Source: Mangifera indica (taxonomy: Eukaryota; Streptophyta; Magnoliopsida; Sapindales; Anacardiaceae). From it: 64,000 nucleotides of DNA. The translations under genes and the position numbers were made by a program. The stretch spans positions 20,817,463 to 20,881,462 of the forward strand of contig NC_058137.1 in NCBI RefSeq assembly GCF_011075055.1, written 5' to 3'. Within the stretch, counting starts at the first letter, position 1. Each line of letters opens with the position of its first letter. The notes under the pieces are model-generated. The model had not been told where the DNA came from, searched no databases, and saw nothing but the letters and a program-made list of their open reading frames with translations. Below, one piece after another: positions 12,801 to 25,587 of the stretch.

Positions 12801-13530
12801 CACACACATGCATGTGAACATATATATTTAAAATTGGGAATATCTTGAAATAGGGTCAAAAGACATAATTGCCCCTAGAACATACCTGAGGGTATTACAA
12901 TGACCTTTACTGCGAGCAATGTAGAGAGTATAAACTCATAGGTATCCCTCATAACAACCCATTTAACCTCAAGCAATGGACTAATATGCATGCATCTCGA
13001 GCCACTTGCTCCGCTTAGACTCATACCAGTTTTCACCTTAACTCATATCTCATGCCCTAAATGTCATCTCTCTTTTGGGCACGTTAGATACTATTACATA
13101 ACTTAAGAGTTCGTACTATATTTCGAGACAAGACTATAAACACTTAAGCTTAATTCTTAATGTATCAATATTCATATTCAATGTGTACAGGCATATACTA
13201 TCAGATGTACGAGTGTGCATCTCCCTTTCCATGTACGACTTATCCCTTAAGGGTGTACAAGCTTACTAACATTGGGTTTGAGTTTGCATGGTCGTATGCA
13301 CGGACATACATCCTACTTTACCTATGTATGGCTTAACCTCCTTGTACATCTTTAGTTGTGACTATGTCTATGGGAACAAACATACATGTACAATCGGGTG
13401 CACGAGTGTACAACATTGTCTATTCATAAACACTTATCTTCTCTTACCTACATACATCCTAGAGGTATTATCATCATTCTACCCTATGTACGATCATTCT
13501 ATCTAGTCATATAGGCATACTCTACATCCT
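9822..13530 (-). mobile_element. Possible older LTR remnant interrupted by the solo LTR
   Basis: At 9822 TGTAACACTTTCTCC and GTAGTACC resemble the reverse complement of the gypsy LTR 3' end. 10100-10250 has the same kind of sequence as the LTR around 10970-11080. The younger solo LTR (10653-12899) interrupts it, and 12900-13500 would be its continuation. The far boundary is not defined; treat this as a hypothesis. Confidence 0.3.
10653..12899 (-). repeat. Solo LTR of the same gypsy family, reverse orientation, old
   Basis: Read on the minus strand it starts TGTAATACCCTCAGG (12899 downward) and ends near TGTAAAACCCC (10653 upward), the same ends as the intact LTRs at 37585 and 44634. It keeps the LTR's three internal repeats, the 16-bp array and the polypurine tract. 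There are many substitutions and no internal region, the signature of LTR-LTR recombination. Flanks ACGAC (10648-10652) and ATGAC (12900-12904) match at 4 of 5 bases, a plausible decayed target duplication. Confidence 0.85.
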
Positions 13531-15351
13531 AATTTACGAGGCATCCTAATATTGATTCAAAATCTTTTTCAAACTAAAAATTTGGTTCGATTTAGAAAAA
13601 AAATATATCAAACTAGTTTGGTTAATTGATATGGAATATCTCTAGAAGGATGTGTGAAGTGATTGATAAAAAATGATTTGAATGATTATTTGATTATAAT
13701 ATAGTACATTCACAAGGTGAGGAAATTTGAGAACGATATTGTAGTCGCTACCAACAATTTGGGTATTATCATTATCTAGGGTTTCAAGCAAAAGTAATGA
13801 GCAGGGTTCACCTTATAGTGGATATGGTTGTTCTTGATGTTTTATTTCAAGTATTGTATGTGATGTTTGTGCTTCTAAAGTATGATATTGCTTTTATAAA
13901 AGTATTAATTTTTTATTACTACACATAAAGAATGATATAATAAAAACAACCATGAACTAACAATTTAGATAGTTGTGAAATAATTGTATAATCATGTTAA
14001 TTTTAATTCGTTCCACATCTTCATTCCAAAATCAAATGGTCATCCTATTCTAAGGTATTTGGTGAACTTTAACACTAATATCCCATAGTCGATTAATAAA
14101 TACCTTTGTAGTGCACATGTTTGAGAGTTAACTGTCTATTTATGAGAAAAATGATATTTAATTGGTATTAAGTGATTATGTGCCCTTATCACTTTCCTCA
14201 TCGAATTGCCAATATAGCAACATGGAGCTTTACTATATCTTGGTCATTATCCACTTTGTTAAGACATTAGCTCAATAAATGTCACTAATGAGTTATTTGA
14301 AAAATAAATGTTCAATGTATTCTTTATAATAATGATCACAAAACATAATCAAATTCATTGATGTGGTTATTGAACCTCATACCCATTACTAATGCGAACT
14401 CAAACTAGTTGAATTTTATGTCAATTCTGTTCACCCAAAACCAAAACTTTTTAATAGGTTTTCAACTACTGATCTCCCATAGTAGTACTGAATAGATGAA
14501 TACACCTCTAGATTTAGACCATTTAAAAAAGATCCCAAATCACACAGTGCAAAAGAGCATATTTTGTTAGTCATTAAGCCTAATATGAATATGAATCATT
14601 GCATCCTTGTGTCTTCTCGTATATACTCATCTATAGTGGTGAGAAGTCAAGAATTTCTGAACCACTTGGTCAAGTAGGCCTACCGAATCCTAGCTTTTTT
14701 CTTTTAAATTTTCCACGTTCAGTGTTTTGATCTGAAAAATTGGAAATTTTGGTAAATGCTCATAAAAATTAAACAAATCAAACAATTACCCAGGAGAGAA
14801 TACAAAATGTTGTAATAATGAAAATTTTGAGTAAACCCAACTAATTATGAGTGAAATTTCACTTGATACCATTGAGCCCCAATTTGACAGTTGAGAGTAT
14901 AACGAACCCTTAGCTTAGGGATGGTAAGAGAAAGGGAGAAAAAAATATATATTTTTTGTCAGGTGGGGTTTAATTGTTTGTTCTAAACTCTTACTGAAAT
15001 TAAATTACCAAGTGAGCGTACGCTTCATATAATTTGAGACGGATGCTAACAAAAGACCCATTGTAATATCTTTTATTCAATGCAAGATACCTCCATTAAT
15101 GGTCTGATATGCTACTGAAAACTGAAGAAATTCTGAGGGCAAAACAAGAGTGAAGCAATTCACGAATGAAACTCAAACCAATAATTGTCAAATTTAATAC
15201 AGCTTCCCATGAATAATCAACTATAATTTTACTAAAATTGGTTTTCTTTGGTTCAAATACCACATGATTTCAAATCTTAGAAGGCAAAATTTATATTCTC
15301 ATCACTCAAAATGTTACTCTCAAAGCAAAGAAGGCAGGAGAGTTCTTGAAT
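13531..15351. other. Intergenic, no gene recognised
   Basis: AT-rich DNA with no frame longer than background. 14040-14680 has a mixed, less AT-skewed composition like decayed LTR DNA, but I found no termini. The last few hundred bases before 15352 would hold the 3' UTR of the minus-strand ubiquitin-eL40 gene. Confidence 0.5.
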
Positions 15352-18199
15352 CTACTTGATCTTCTTCTTAGGCCTCAACTGCAAGAAATGAACAGTAGTC
15401 TTAATTTTATTGACAGAGCAAAGAACCTTCAGACATATCATTTATGAACAAGTATAAGATCAGATCAAGTGGGAAATGTAAGACAAGCCTGATTGCTGTG
15501 ACCACATTTCTTCTTCCGGCAATTTACAGCTCTCGGATGCAGGCGAGCATAACATCTAGCAATCCAAAGTTTAATCCAGTAAAACTACTATTATTTAGTA
15601 TCAAAATCTACAAATGAGGCAACAGTAACATAAATATGACACTTGGCAGTGTCACATTATGTATACCTGAAAATAAAGGTACATAAAAATTACTAACAAG
15701 CTATGAACTAAATTGGGTAACAAAAACTTGCCTAGACTAACAAAACCACTTATGGCCCTAGTAACATAACAAACTAATAAACAAGGTCATTTAATACAAG
15801 CATGCCTATTCTGTCAACAATGTTTTCAAACCTCCACCGAGTCTTGACCATATCAATGGCCTGGTCCAAGTCTTTTCCCAATCATACCAAAACATCAATA
15901 CTGTTCATGTATATAACATATGACCAATTAGACTTGTGTCGGGTGGTATGACGCATCTGTTTGCAATTACTGAGAGTCAAGCAAAAAAATGAATGATACA
16001 TTGCATGCCTTCCAACTGTTCAACAATTGCAAAATTTTTCTTATACTATCAAAAAAAAACATATTAAATTAAAAACATATATAACTTCCATGCCTCCCAA
16101 TTGTTTAACAATTGTAAAACTTTTCATTTCTTTTATAATATTAAAAAAAATATATAATCAAACAGAATTGTTAGGCCTAGTAGTACTTTGCATGCCTTGT
16201 CAATTATTAGGACTTGGGTTTAAGTCCCAACAATTGGAAAAAAAAAAAATCAAAAGTCATGTTAACATCAACAGGGCCACTGGACTAAATTTGAACTAGT
16301 GGTTGAACCAATCAAATATGATTAAAGTGAAATTGCGGTTGCTAATAAATACCAAAAAAACGTTATTGCATAAATTCAGATTCAATTAAAAAATAAAGAG
16401 AGCACATAATTAAGGTCTCCACAGCGGAAAACTAAAAATATAATCTAGGAAGCAATCAAGTAACCCTAGATGATAAAATATCATGTACCACCCAAGAAAA
16501 TCAACTGCCAGTTAAAAAGAAGAAAAAAACAGCTGACAAAGTTGTAATCCCAGAAATAGGATGCTCTCCAATGCACCTTGAATAGCAATCAAGAGTTCAA
16601 CGTATAGTCCCACCATACAAACAGACCAAAGAGAACCAAAAAAAATTTTAAACTATCATCAGTACAAAAGCAATAACCATATCCTTCAATAAAAATAATG
16701 GAGAAAATGAGCTAAAGAACTCTCTGCTTACTAATACCCCAGTGGAGACTGATATTGTTCAGAACACCTCTGACAACAATGGAAGCACTTTCACTAGAAA
16801 TCAAAAAGCCATGCATTTTTATAGAAGAACAATCCTAATGTATACCATAAAGGCATATTATAATTCTACAAAATACAAAATTTTGATTTTATCAATATAT
16901 TGGAAGTTCTTTCTGTTAACTTTTCATAGATAAAAATATTGACATAATCAAAATTTTGGCCTCTTACTGCTTTATCATACTCCCTTCAATACATACATCA
17001 GAATAATTAAATTTAAAAAAAATGCTCTTATCGTGTGTCCTAAGGGCACATGTTAAGACCACAAACAAACAAATTTAGAATGCATCAAACATTTAATTAT
17101 ATATAAGAAATCATTGAGTAATGATACAATCAAAATTGTCTTTTTGTAAGCTTAACATGTGCTCTTAAGACATACAATAAAAATTATCATTTGTCTAATG
17201 GTTTGCAACAGTTAGTTGAAGTGAATTTTAAGTATGGTTAAGGAACCCAGACTGGATCAACGGTTCAACCAGTTTGACCAAGACCCACTAGTCAGCCTAG
17301 TCCAGGTCAATCCTGATTAAAGCCTTCCCAATGGACCGCTTTGAAAGGTGGTTGACCAGGTGAACCGCACCAGTCACAGTTCAACCACTGCTTCAATGAA
17401 CACACTAACCTTACCATGACTTTTGAATTTTTTGCAATTGTTGGGATTTGAACTTCCCAACAAATGTCAAGGCATGTGACATACCACCAAGTCACACAAT
17501 CCTGTTTAGTTATACTTTCTTCATGAGGCCTAACAATTGGGAGGCATGTAATGCACTACCAAGTCACACAATTCTATTTGGTTATACATTTTTTGTTTAA
17601 TCAATTTTTTTTAATATTATAAGGAAAACCAAAAATTTTACAATTACTAGAGTCCTAAAAATTGCAAGCAAATGCACCATGCCACCAGACTACAAGTAGG
17701 TTTGCTCATATATGTTGTAACACACACACACAAAAGTTTGTTTGATTATATGATGAAAATATAAATTCACACATCTACATATATATATGTGTGTGTGTCG
17801 ATTGTGTTGATGTACCAGTTGGATCAGGAAAAACCCAAACCATGCCCTTGATAAGATCAAGGCTCAGTCTAGATTTGAATACATTGATCTTAAGTTTAAA
17901 AAACAATTGAGACAATTTGTAAAAAAACACTTGATAAGTGTTCCTCCAAATACATTCTGTAACAAGTCTATTGCAACACACTTTTAGGTTTTATCAAAAG
18001 AACTTTAAGTTATTTAAAAGGTTGTGCTTTTTAACCGATCAAAATTTTTTTACAACTTTAGTAATTTAAAGTGCTTTTTACAAAAACACTTAGAACAACT
18101 TTTGATAAAACAATGGGAAAAAAAAAAAAAGCAAATCAAGACATCCATCAATATTTTTTTCAAAAATAATGAAATTATTTGTAATATAAATAAGGACAA

Positions 18200-18936
18200 T
18201 AGAGCTGAACTTGAGTTTGGACTAGCACAAGTTCTACTTGGCTCATAAGAGTCGAGCTAGGCTTGAGTTTGACGAGCTTTACTAGAGATACATTTAAGCT
18301 CAAACTCAAACTCGATATAATTAGTCAAATTCGAACTCAACTCAACTAAGCTCGATATTGTAGATTAAATGTTTTTTTATAAACTTTTTGCTTATTAATG
18401 ATTAAATTTAATGTTTTCTAGAAAAAGAAAACATAAAAGGAAGTTGTAATATGATGAGCAATGAAGAAATTAGACTTATTATAATACGTTTGTTGAATTC
18501 TTAGAATCAATCTCAGCTATGCGGGACAATTTGAAAACTTAAATTTAATTGAAATTTGAGACTTGAATCCTAACTTATAGTGGGAGAAGGAAGTTGTTGG
18601 AATGTATCTTTCCAATATGGAAAACCACCCACTATAAAAAAAGACTTTAATATCAAGTTTAAATCAAATTTAAGTTTTCAATTGTGCCACATAGGTGAGA
18701 TTAATTATAAAAACTCAAACTCGCTTATTATAAATAAGTTTACCTTTTTTCTCATCATAATTTCATTTTCTAACATGTTTTATTTAAAAAAAAAACAATT
18801 TTAAAAAATACTTTTTTAAATTTTGAAAAAAAATTGTTGAGCTAAAGCTCGGACCGAGCCATGGCTGCTCAATTGTGGCTCATTCAAGCTAAACTAGAAA
18901 TTAAACTCAACCCAGCTTGGATCGAATCCAATCCTA
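18200..18936. mobile_element. Candidate hAT-like nonautonomous element
   Basis: Interior is rich in CTCGAG/GAGCTTGAG-type motifs, as in 19777-21408. Putative ends are TAGAGCTGAACTTG and AATCCAATCCTA, only partly inverted. No convincing 8-bp target duplication was found, so boundaries are tentative. Confidence 0.3.
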
Positions 18937-19776
18937 CAAGACACCTTTCACATATTTCTTCAATAAAGAATTCAAAATTTTTTTGAGTAAAAAGCACTTT
19001 AGTGGAACATAAGCCCTCTAAAGTAATTTTCTATAAGATATAAACATAAAGTACTTGATCAAGAGAACAATTCCCATGTCCTCAACAATGTTTTCATACA
19101 CAGATCGTGCCTTGACCCAATCAAAGGGTTGGTCTAGGTCTTTCTTGATCCTCTTGATGATCGAATTGGTTAATTGTTTAAATAAATATTATAGCAATAT
19201 TCAAAACAATTGTCTATTTAATTACCATATATGAAATTCAAATTATATTTCATAAAAATCAAATTTGGTCTAGTGATGCAAGGTGTAGTGTTAAGGTTTC
19301 AACAACTACAAACTATCATTAAAAAAGTGATTCAGTTAAAACAAGTTAAATAACAATTAAAACAATATATAACTATATGGAAATGTGACCTAATAGTATG
19401 GTGAAATCAAAACAATATGCAAGTTTATGGAAATGTAGTTTATGGTATAATGCACGCCTTGTAATTATTGACACTTTGATTCGAGTCCCAACAATTGCAA
19501 AATTTTTATATTGATATCAATACACGGTCAAACTAACATTAGTACAAGAGTTTGTCGCGATTATTGAACTACAACTTGACATGGTTCAACCATAAATCCA
19601 TTTGATCCAATCACAAATACTTGTACAAAACTTGACTAACAGTATTCAAAACCATGGTCCTTAAACACATATAAGATGTGCTTTGGGAACTATTAACACA
19701 ACACTCACGAACCACTTTTAAGTAAAGTTATTATACAAAGCTTCCAAAAATAAGTAAAGGAACTTCACCTAGAAAC

Positions 19777-21408
19777 TAGGGTTGAATCAAGTCGAGTTGG
19801 CTTGAGCTCAATTACCAACTCGGCTTGATTGAACTAGAAATGAGCCCTAAAATGGGCAAATATGGCTTGATCTTAAGCCATGGTTTGAAAAATTTATTGA
19901 GAGCGAGATGAGAAAAATAGTTTTTTTAATTACAAAAAATTATTTTTAATTTATGTTTTCTAATAAAAAAGGCCAAACGACTATTTCCCACCCAAGGTTT
20001 AGCGTTTTCTCAAATGTCCCCCCTTTAACTATGGAAACACCAAACACCCACCCATGGCTGGTTAGATTTAACAAAACCCTAACGGTGATAAATTTAATCT
20101 CATTTTCCCCCCTAAAAGTTTAAAAACTAACATTTTTTCCCTAAGCTAAGTTTGAAAATATTGCATTTCGCCCCCTAGGGTTTATTTCCAAACCCTTACA
20201 ATTTCCAAACTCTTCTCCGTCGCTTTCTCCGGCGCCATCACCGGTTGTCTTCCCCTCCCAACGGCTTCTCTTCCACCGACGACCCCTCTCAACTCGACCT
20301 CAACACATCCGATGCAGAGAGAAGCCGTCTGGGAAGACGATTGTCTTCCCAGATGAAGACGACTCGTCTTCCCAGAGGACGACGAGTCGTCTCGTCGTCT
20401 CGTCTTCGTCTGGGAAGACGTCTTCCCAGACGACGACGACGACGACTGGGAAGACGAAGAACTTCGTCTTCCCCGACGAAGTTCTTCGTCTTCCACAACT
20501 TCTCCGACTCCGATTGGAAGTCCAAATGGGAGGAAAGTGATATCCGGAAGGTGAGGATGCTTCGGGAGGGAGAGATCGTCGGCAATGGAGCCGGAGACCG
20601 TCGGCAATGCTTCGTGAGGGTGAAACTGCGATTTTTTAAAACTTAGGCTGGGGGGGAATTTTAGTTTTTAAAGTTTAGGGGAGCAAAATATATTCTATTT
20701 TATTTTATTTTTAATATTCTAGAGAAAATGACGATTTTACCCTTATCACCGTTAGGGTTCTGTTAAATCTAACCGGTCATGGGTGGGTGTTTGGTGTTTC
20801 CATAGTTAAAGGGTGGAAACTTGTCATTACAGCATACCTTGGGTGGGAAATAGTCATTTGGCCAATAAAAAATATAAAAGTCAAAAAGTGATGCAAAATT
20901 AAAAAAAATTAAACCAATTTATAATAGACAAGGTGAATAGTTAATATTTTTCTCACCCAATATGAGGTATTAGGAATTGATGAGTGCTTATTTATAGTTG
21001 GTACATTTTCAACAACCCATTTAACATATTATAATTAACATTAAACCCAATTCCTAATGTCCTACATTGGATGAGAGGAATATTAACCACTCACCTCACC
21101 CATTATAAATAATCTTAATCTTTTCATTTCTCATCACATTAAAACTTCCTTTCATACTTTATTTGATTAGAAAACATAAATTTTAGAAAAATAATCATTC
21201 GTAGGTATTTTAGAGTAATAATCATTAATAGGTTTAATTATAAAATATAGATTTAATATTGCATCAATATCGAGCTGAAATTAAGCTTGGCTCTTCAATC
21301 AAGCTCGAGCTTAAGCTAGGCTCTATGAAAACTTGTCAAGCTCGACTCCCTTGAGCCAAGCTAAACTTAAGTAAGTCCAAGTTTGAGTTTGACTCAAATC
21401 CATCCCTA
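19777..21408. mobile_element. hAT-like nonautonomous element carrying a nested foldback element
   Basis: It starts TAGGGTTGAATC and ends GATTTGAGT-side sequence CCATCCCTA, giving short inverted ends TAGGGTTGAAT and TAGGGATGGAT. Flanks CTAGAAAC (19769-19776) and CTAGAAAT (21409-21416) are an 8-bp duplication with one mismatch, as expected for hAT elements. Without the nested insertion the element is about 730 bp. It encodes nothing recognisable; the interior has AAGCTCGAG and TTGAGCT repeats. Confidence 0.7.
19971..20863. mobile_element. Long-TIR foldback (MULE-type) element, copy A
   Basis: 893 bp, from GGCCAAACGACTATTTCCC to its inverted complement ending ATAGTCATTTGGCC. A perfect 9-bp target duplication AATAAAAAA flanks it (19962-19970, 20864-20872). 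The arms are inverted over well beyond 100 bp, including TAACTATGGAAACACC and TTTAACAAAACCCTAACGG. The core (about 20200-20620) is GC-rich with many TTCGTCTTC/GAAGACGAA blocks in both orientations. No transposase; open frames over the core are low-complexity artefacts of the repeats. Confidence 0.9.
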
Positions 21409-22179
21409 CTAGAAATGCCACCATTAATTTTTCAATGACACTATGCATTCTCAATCTAATAACTATGAAATGATTCTCAAAATATCACTTAAAGTAAAAG
21501 CACTCCTATATACATCCATGGTTTTAAAACATGAACATGACAGTTCAACTGATCCAACAATGACCTAGTGGTCAACCTGTTTCAAGTCAAGCTGATGAAC
21601 CTATGATCGAATCAAATGAACTAAGTCAGATCACAGTTCAATCATTGCGTCAATTCAATCAAACTCACACGCTAACATAAGCATCAATACAAAAATTTTG
21701 CAATTGTTAAAACTCGAACCCAAATTCTAGCAATTATAAAGTGTGCATCATACCATCAAGTCACATTTCCATTCAATTATATATATTGTTTTAATTATTT
21801 TTACAAGGTGTGTAATTTTTATTAAACTTGTTCTAACAGACAATTTTTTTGTGAAAGTTCAAAATTGCAACCTAGACCCAACACCCTGAAAATGGTTGTG
21901 GTCATGTGTCATTAGACCAAATTCGATTTTCATTAAAAGTAATCTGAATTTCATATTTAATCATTAACTAGACTAAAATTGTTTTAAATATTGTTCTAAT
22001 ATTTATTTAAACTATTCAGTAGTCCAACGTTTCATTTAGTTATGTACTGTTTTAATTTCTTAAAAGGTGTGTAATTTTTATTATTTAACCTATAATAACT
22101 AACAAAAATTTTTTGTAAAATTTTACAATTGTTGGATTAGAACCAACACCTCGCAAATGTGTATGGTGACAGACACCTA

Positions 22180-22629
22180 CGGGTGGATACGAAAGAACCA
22201 AACCGAACCCGAATACCCCTTGACTTAAATAAAAAATAGCTCGACTCGAATTTGGTGAGCCAATATTAAGGGTAATTCAAGTTCGGTTCAAATGAAAATG
22301 ATTCAGTTAAAGTTTAGCTCAAATTTATGTATCAAATTCATAGCTCGGATATGTGGCTCAAATTCGCAACTTATTAACAAAAAGACATCATTTAACAATT
22401 ATTTAACATAATTCAAATCGAGCCACAAGTCAGGTTCGAACCAAACCGAGTCATCTATCTAACTCGCGAGCTAAACCAAATCGAACTTTCTATAGCTCGA
22501 GTTCAATTCTATTTCAAAACGAGTCAAATCTCTTAACTTGAACTCGGTTCATATTCGAAGTAAACAAACTCAAACCACGTTGAGCCGACTTTCGAGCCCT
22601 AACCAACTTAGTTCAGGTCCAACCCTACT
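22180..22629. mobile_element. Candidate hAT-like nonautonomous element
   Basis: Flanks GACACCTA (22172-22179) and CACACCTA (22630-22637) match at 7 of 8 bases. The interior is full of AACTCG, CGAGCC and GGTTCG motifs typical of the other hAT-like copies here. Inverted ends are weak. Confidence 0.45.
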
Positions 22630-23054
22630 CACACCTACCCTTTCATTAAGTGCAAGTTTAAAAAATCTTGTATGCAAGGAAAACATTAAATGACTCCAAC
22701 CTACACATACCTTCAATTATAATTCTTGGAAAGAGGACTCACGAAAAAGTGCTACCTAAGCAGTTTATAGGCACACTTTTCCAACATATCAAGGCAATAT
22801 CCTACGGGAAACCTCAACAATCACACCCCAGTGCGATAAGAATGCATTAACTCACAGATGTACCACCCATGAAAATCAACTGCCACTAAAATAATTTAAG
22901 AAACAGTTGACAAAGTTGAAGAATGGACATTTGTTTATATTGGGTACTTGTATGACTTCTCCTGCATTGTCATAGCAAGCGAAGCTAAGTCAAGCCCCGT
23001 AACCATAACAACAATATCAAACCCAAATAAATTTAAGATAGATAAATATATTCA

Positions 23055-23264
<210 letters not shown>

Positions 23265-23355
23265 TCAATAATTTTTTTAATCAAAATCTACACATAAAAC
23301 GAAGCCATTTTTTAATTAAATAGGGAAAGGTCAATGAGTTACCTTCCTTGTCCTA

Positions 23356-23493
<138 letters not shown>

Positions 23494-23499
23494 TCAGGG

Positions 23500-23506
23500 T
23501 TTTATA
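23500..23506 (-). promoter_or_regulatory. TATA box of the ubiquitin-eL40 gene
   Basis: On the minus strand CTATAAAACCCT ends 51 bp before the ubiquitin ATG, merging a TATA box with a partial telo-box (AAACCCT), a motif common in plant ribosomal protein promoters. An ATG at 23488 (minus) lies out of frame with ubiquitin, but probably upstream of the transcription start. Confidence 0.5.
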
Positions 23507-24595
23507 GAAAGTGCTGGGGTTCGAAAGTCATATTGGGCTCGGCTCAATAAAAAGGGAAGGGGAGACCCAGCGGCCAGATATATACACGTAGAGTTAAATC
23601 AAAAAGTTACATGTAACCAAGGGTGAATAAAGATCAATGTCTTTGGAATTGGATCGGACTTCGATCCGGTAGAGGAGGTGGTCCGGTATAATCGAAAGTC
23701 AAATGGGTTAATTTTTTAAAAATAATATTCAAAAAATTTTGTAAAATTTATTTATATATAATTTGAATTTTTAAATAATAAAATAAATTTAGTTTGATTG
23801 TATATATGTCTAAAAGTTTTATAAATTTAGTTTAAATTATTCAAAATTCAAATTTTATGAAAATTTTTATTTTTTTATGTTGATCAGATCAAAATCAATT
23901 TTTTTTGTTGAATCAATTGAGCCAATCAGTCCAATCAAATTATAAAAACAATGATAAACATATTGGACGTTGAAGATTAATAGATGGTATTTATCGTACT
24001 TATATATGTAATTATACATTATATAAGTGAATTGATTTGTAATATGTTCAAATATTTTTTTATTATATAATCATAGTATTCATTTATCACAAGTGTAGGA
24101 TTATTAATGAAATGTTTGAAGTAACATCCTCGGTTTTATTATTTGAAAAATGATTTTTATTTAATTTTTTTAATTAAAAAATAAAAAATTATTTTTTATT
24201 TAATTAGTTGGTCACCCCGCTAAGGGCGACATGACACGACCTTATATTTATAAAGACGTGCCAAAGGCTCGCTATTATGTGGCCCTTAGGCCGACATAGT
24301 CCACAGGCTTGATGGGCTACACTAAAACTGGTTCGACATGACCCATTGATGACTCTAGTACAAACTGGATAAAACTGTATTTTTTCAAATTTGTTTGAAA
24401 CTTAATAGTTGGTTTGGTTTGAAATTTTTTTAAATCATTTTTTTTCAATTTCGTTTGAAAAGAAATGGTAAATTGCATCAAATTGGATCATACACTCTCT
24501 TAATTCAATTACATAATAACACATTATCATTATTAGTACTCTTTATAGTACAAGTAATTTTATTGATACATAAATATATTTATATATAAAAAACC
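23507..24595. other. Intergenic, no gene recognised
   Basis: AT-rich DNA upstream of the ubiquitin-eL40 gene. 24210-24360 (GGGCGACATGACACG, GGCCCTTAGGCCGACATAG) is GC-richer and repeat-like, similar in kind to 53010-53150, but ends could not be defined. Confidence 0.45.
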
Positions 24596-25009
24596 AAATG
24601 ATGAATTGTCTTCGTCTTTGTTTGACAAAGACAGTTTCATCTTGATCTCAAACGAAGATGTCAACGATCTTGCCAGGGTTTAGGGTTTTAGACCAGGATG
24701 GAGAGAGAGGCCGAGACGGAGAGACATTGTGGCCGGATACTAAAAAGTTCATCGTCTCCGGTGATAATTTCAAAACCCTAAGAGATATAACTACTTTTTA
24801 AACTTTGTATGAAAGAAAATTATTAGATTTTTAAACTAAAGGGGAGAAATATGATAAATTTTTTTTTTAAAGCTTTTTAACTAAATAATATTTTTACCTT
24901 TAACCCTAATAGTGAATTTTAATCAAAGGGTGGGTATTTGAGTTTTTAAATGTTAATGGTAAGAGTCCAAAATTTCACTAAACCTTAGGTGGGAATAAGT
25001 CTTTTGGCC
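24596..25009. mobile_element. Foldback element, half copy (right arm and core)
   Basis: Right end ACCTTAGGTGGGAATAAGTC then TTTTGGCC (25002-25009) belongs to the family. The core at about 24608-24680 has TTCGTCTTTG and AACGAAGATG blocks, as in full copies. The left arm and target duplication are missing; the left boundary is approximate. Confidence 0.6.
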
Positions 25010-25587
25010 TTTACAATAGTGAGTACTTTAGGTTTTGGTTCAGTTTGCAGTATTTCTAAGAAATTTGTAAAGAAACAGAAGTTGAAGCAATCAAATTTAA
25101 ATAAAGGTAGGCTTGACCTATGTCGATTAAAAAAATTTTAGGTTTAAGGGTGGGTAAGCCTACCATTAATGGGGTTGGCCCTTCCAAAACCAACTCTAAA
25201 TTACTCGTTTACATAATGACATATCATTATTTGTGTATATTGTTTATACACATAACACTACTATAAAAAATAAATCTTAAATTTCATATTTTAAATTATA
25301 TATCTTCTTATATGGTTATACATGGTAAAGAGGTGGGTTGCTTGCAGGTATCTATCAAAAAATGGGTACAGATGTCAAGTTTTTGAACTCATACTAGAGT
25401 AAAATCCTTTATTTGAGGGTGAACCAGGTGCACTTGTAGGTACCTGAAATTAATTTTTTGAATTTTTATTTTATGGTTGAATGATTATTTCCCATCCAAA
25501 CTTTGATGAAATAACAATTTTTCACTGCTAAAGTTTGAAAAGTCAATTTTTCCATTCATCATTCACCTATGTTAATGAAATTGTTAA
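25010..25587. other. Intergenic, no gene recognised
   Basis: AT-rich DNA between two foldback elements. 25440-25587 has phrases such as TGATTATTTCCCATCC that resemble a decayed family terminus. Confidence 0.4.

Noticed and set aside
17728..17800. Short (AC)n and (GT)n runs, inspected as possible paired element ends
   Set aside because: Simple repeats too short and too common to indicate inverted termini.
20182..20646. Overlapping Ser/Arg-rich frames on both strands (141, 133 and 98 codons)
   Set aside because: They arise from the GAAGAC/GTCTTC repeats in the core of foldback copy A. All frames are open because the repeat lacks stops, and the amino-acid composition is purely repeat-driven.
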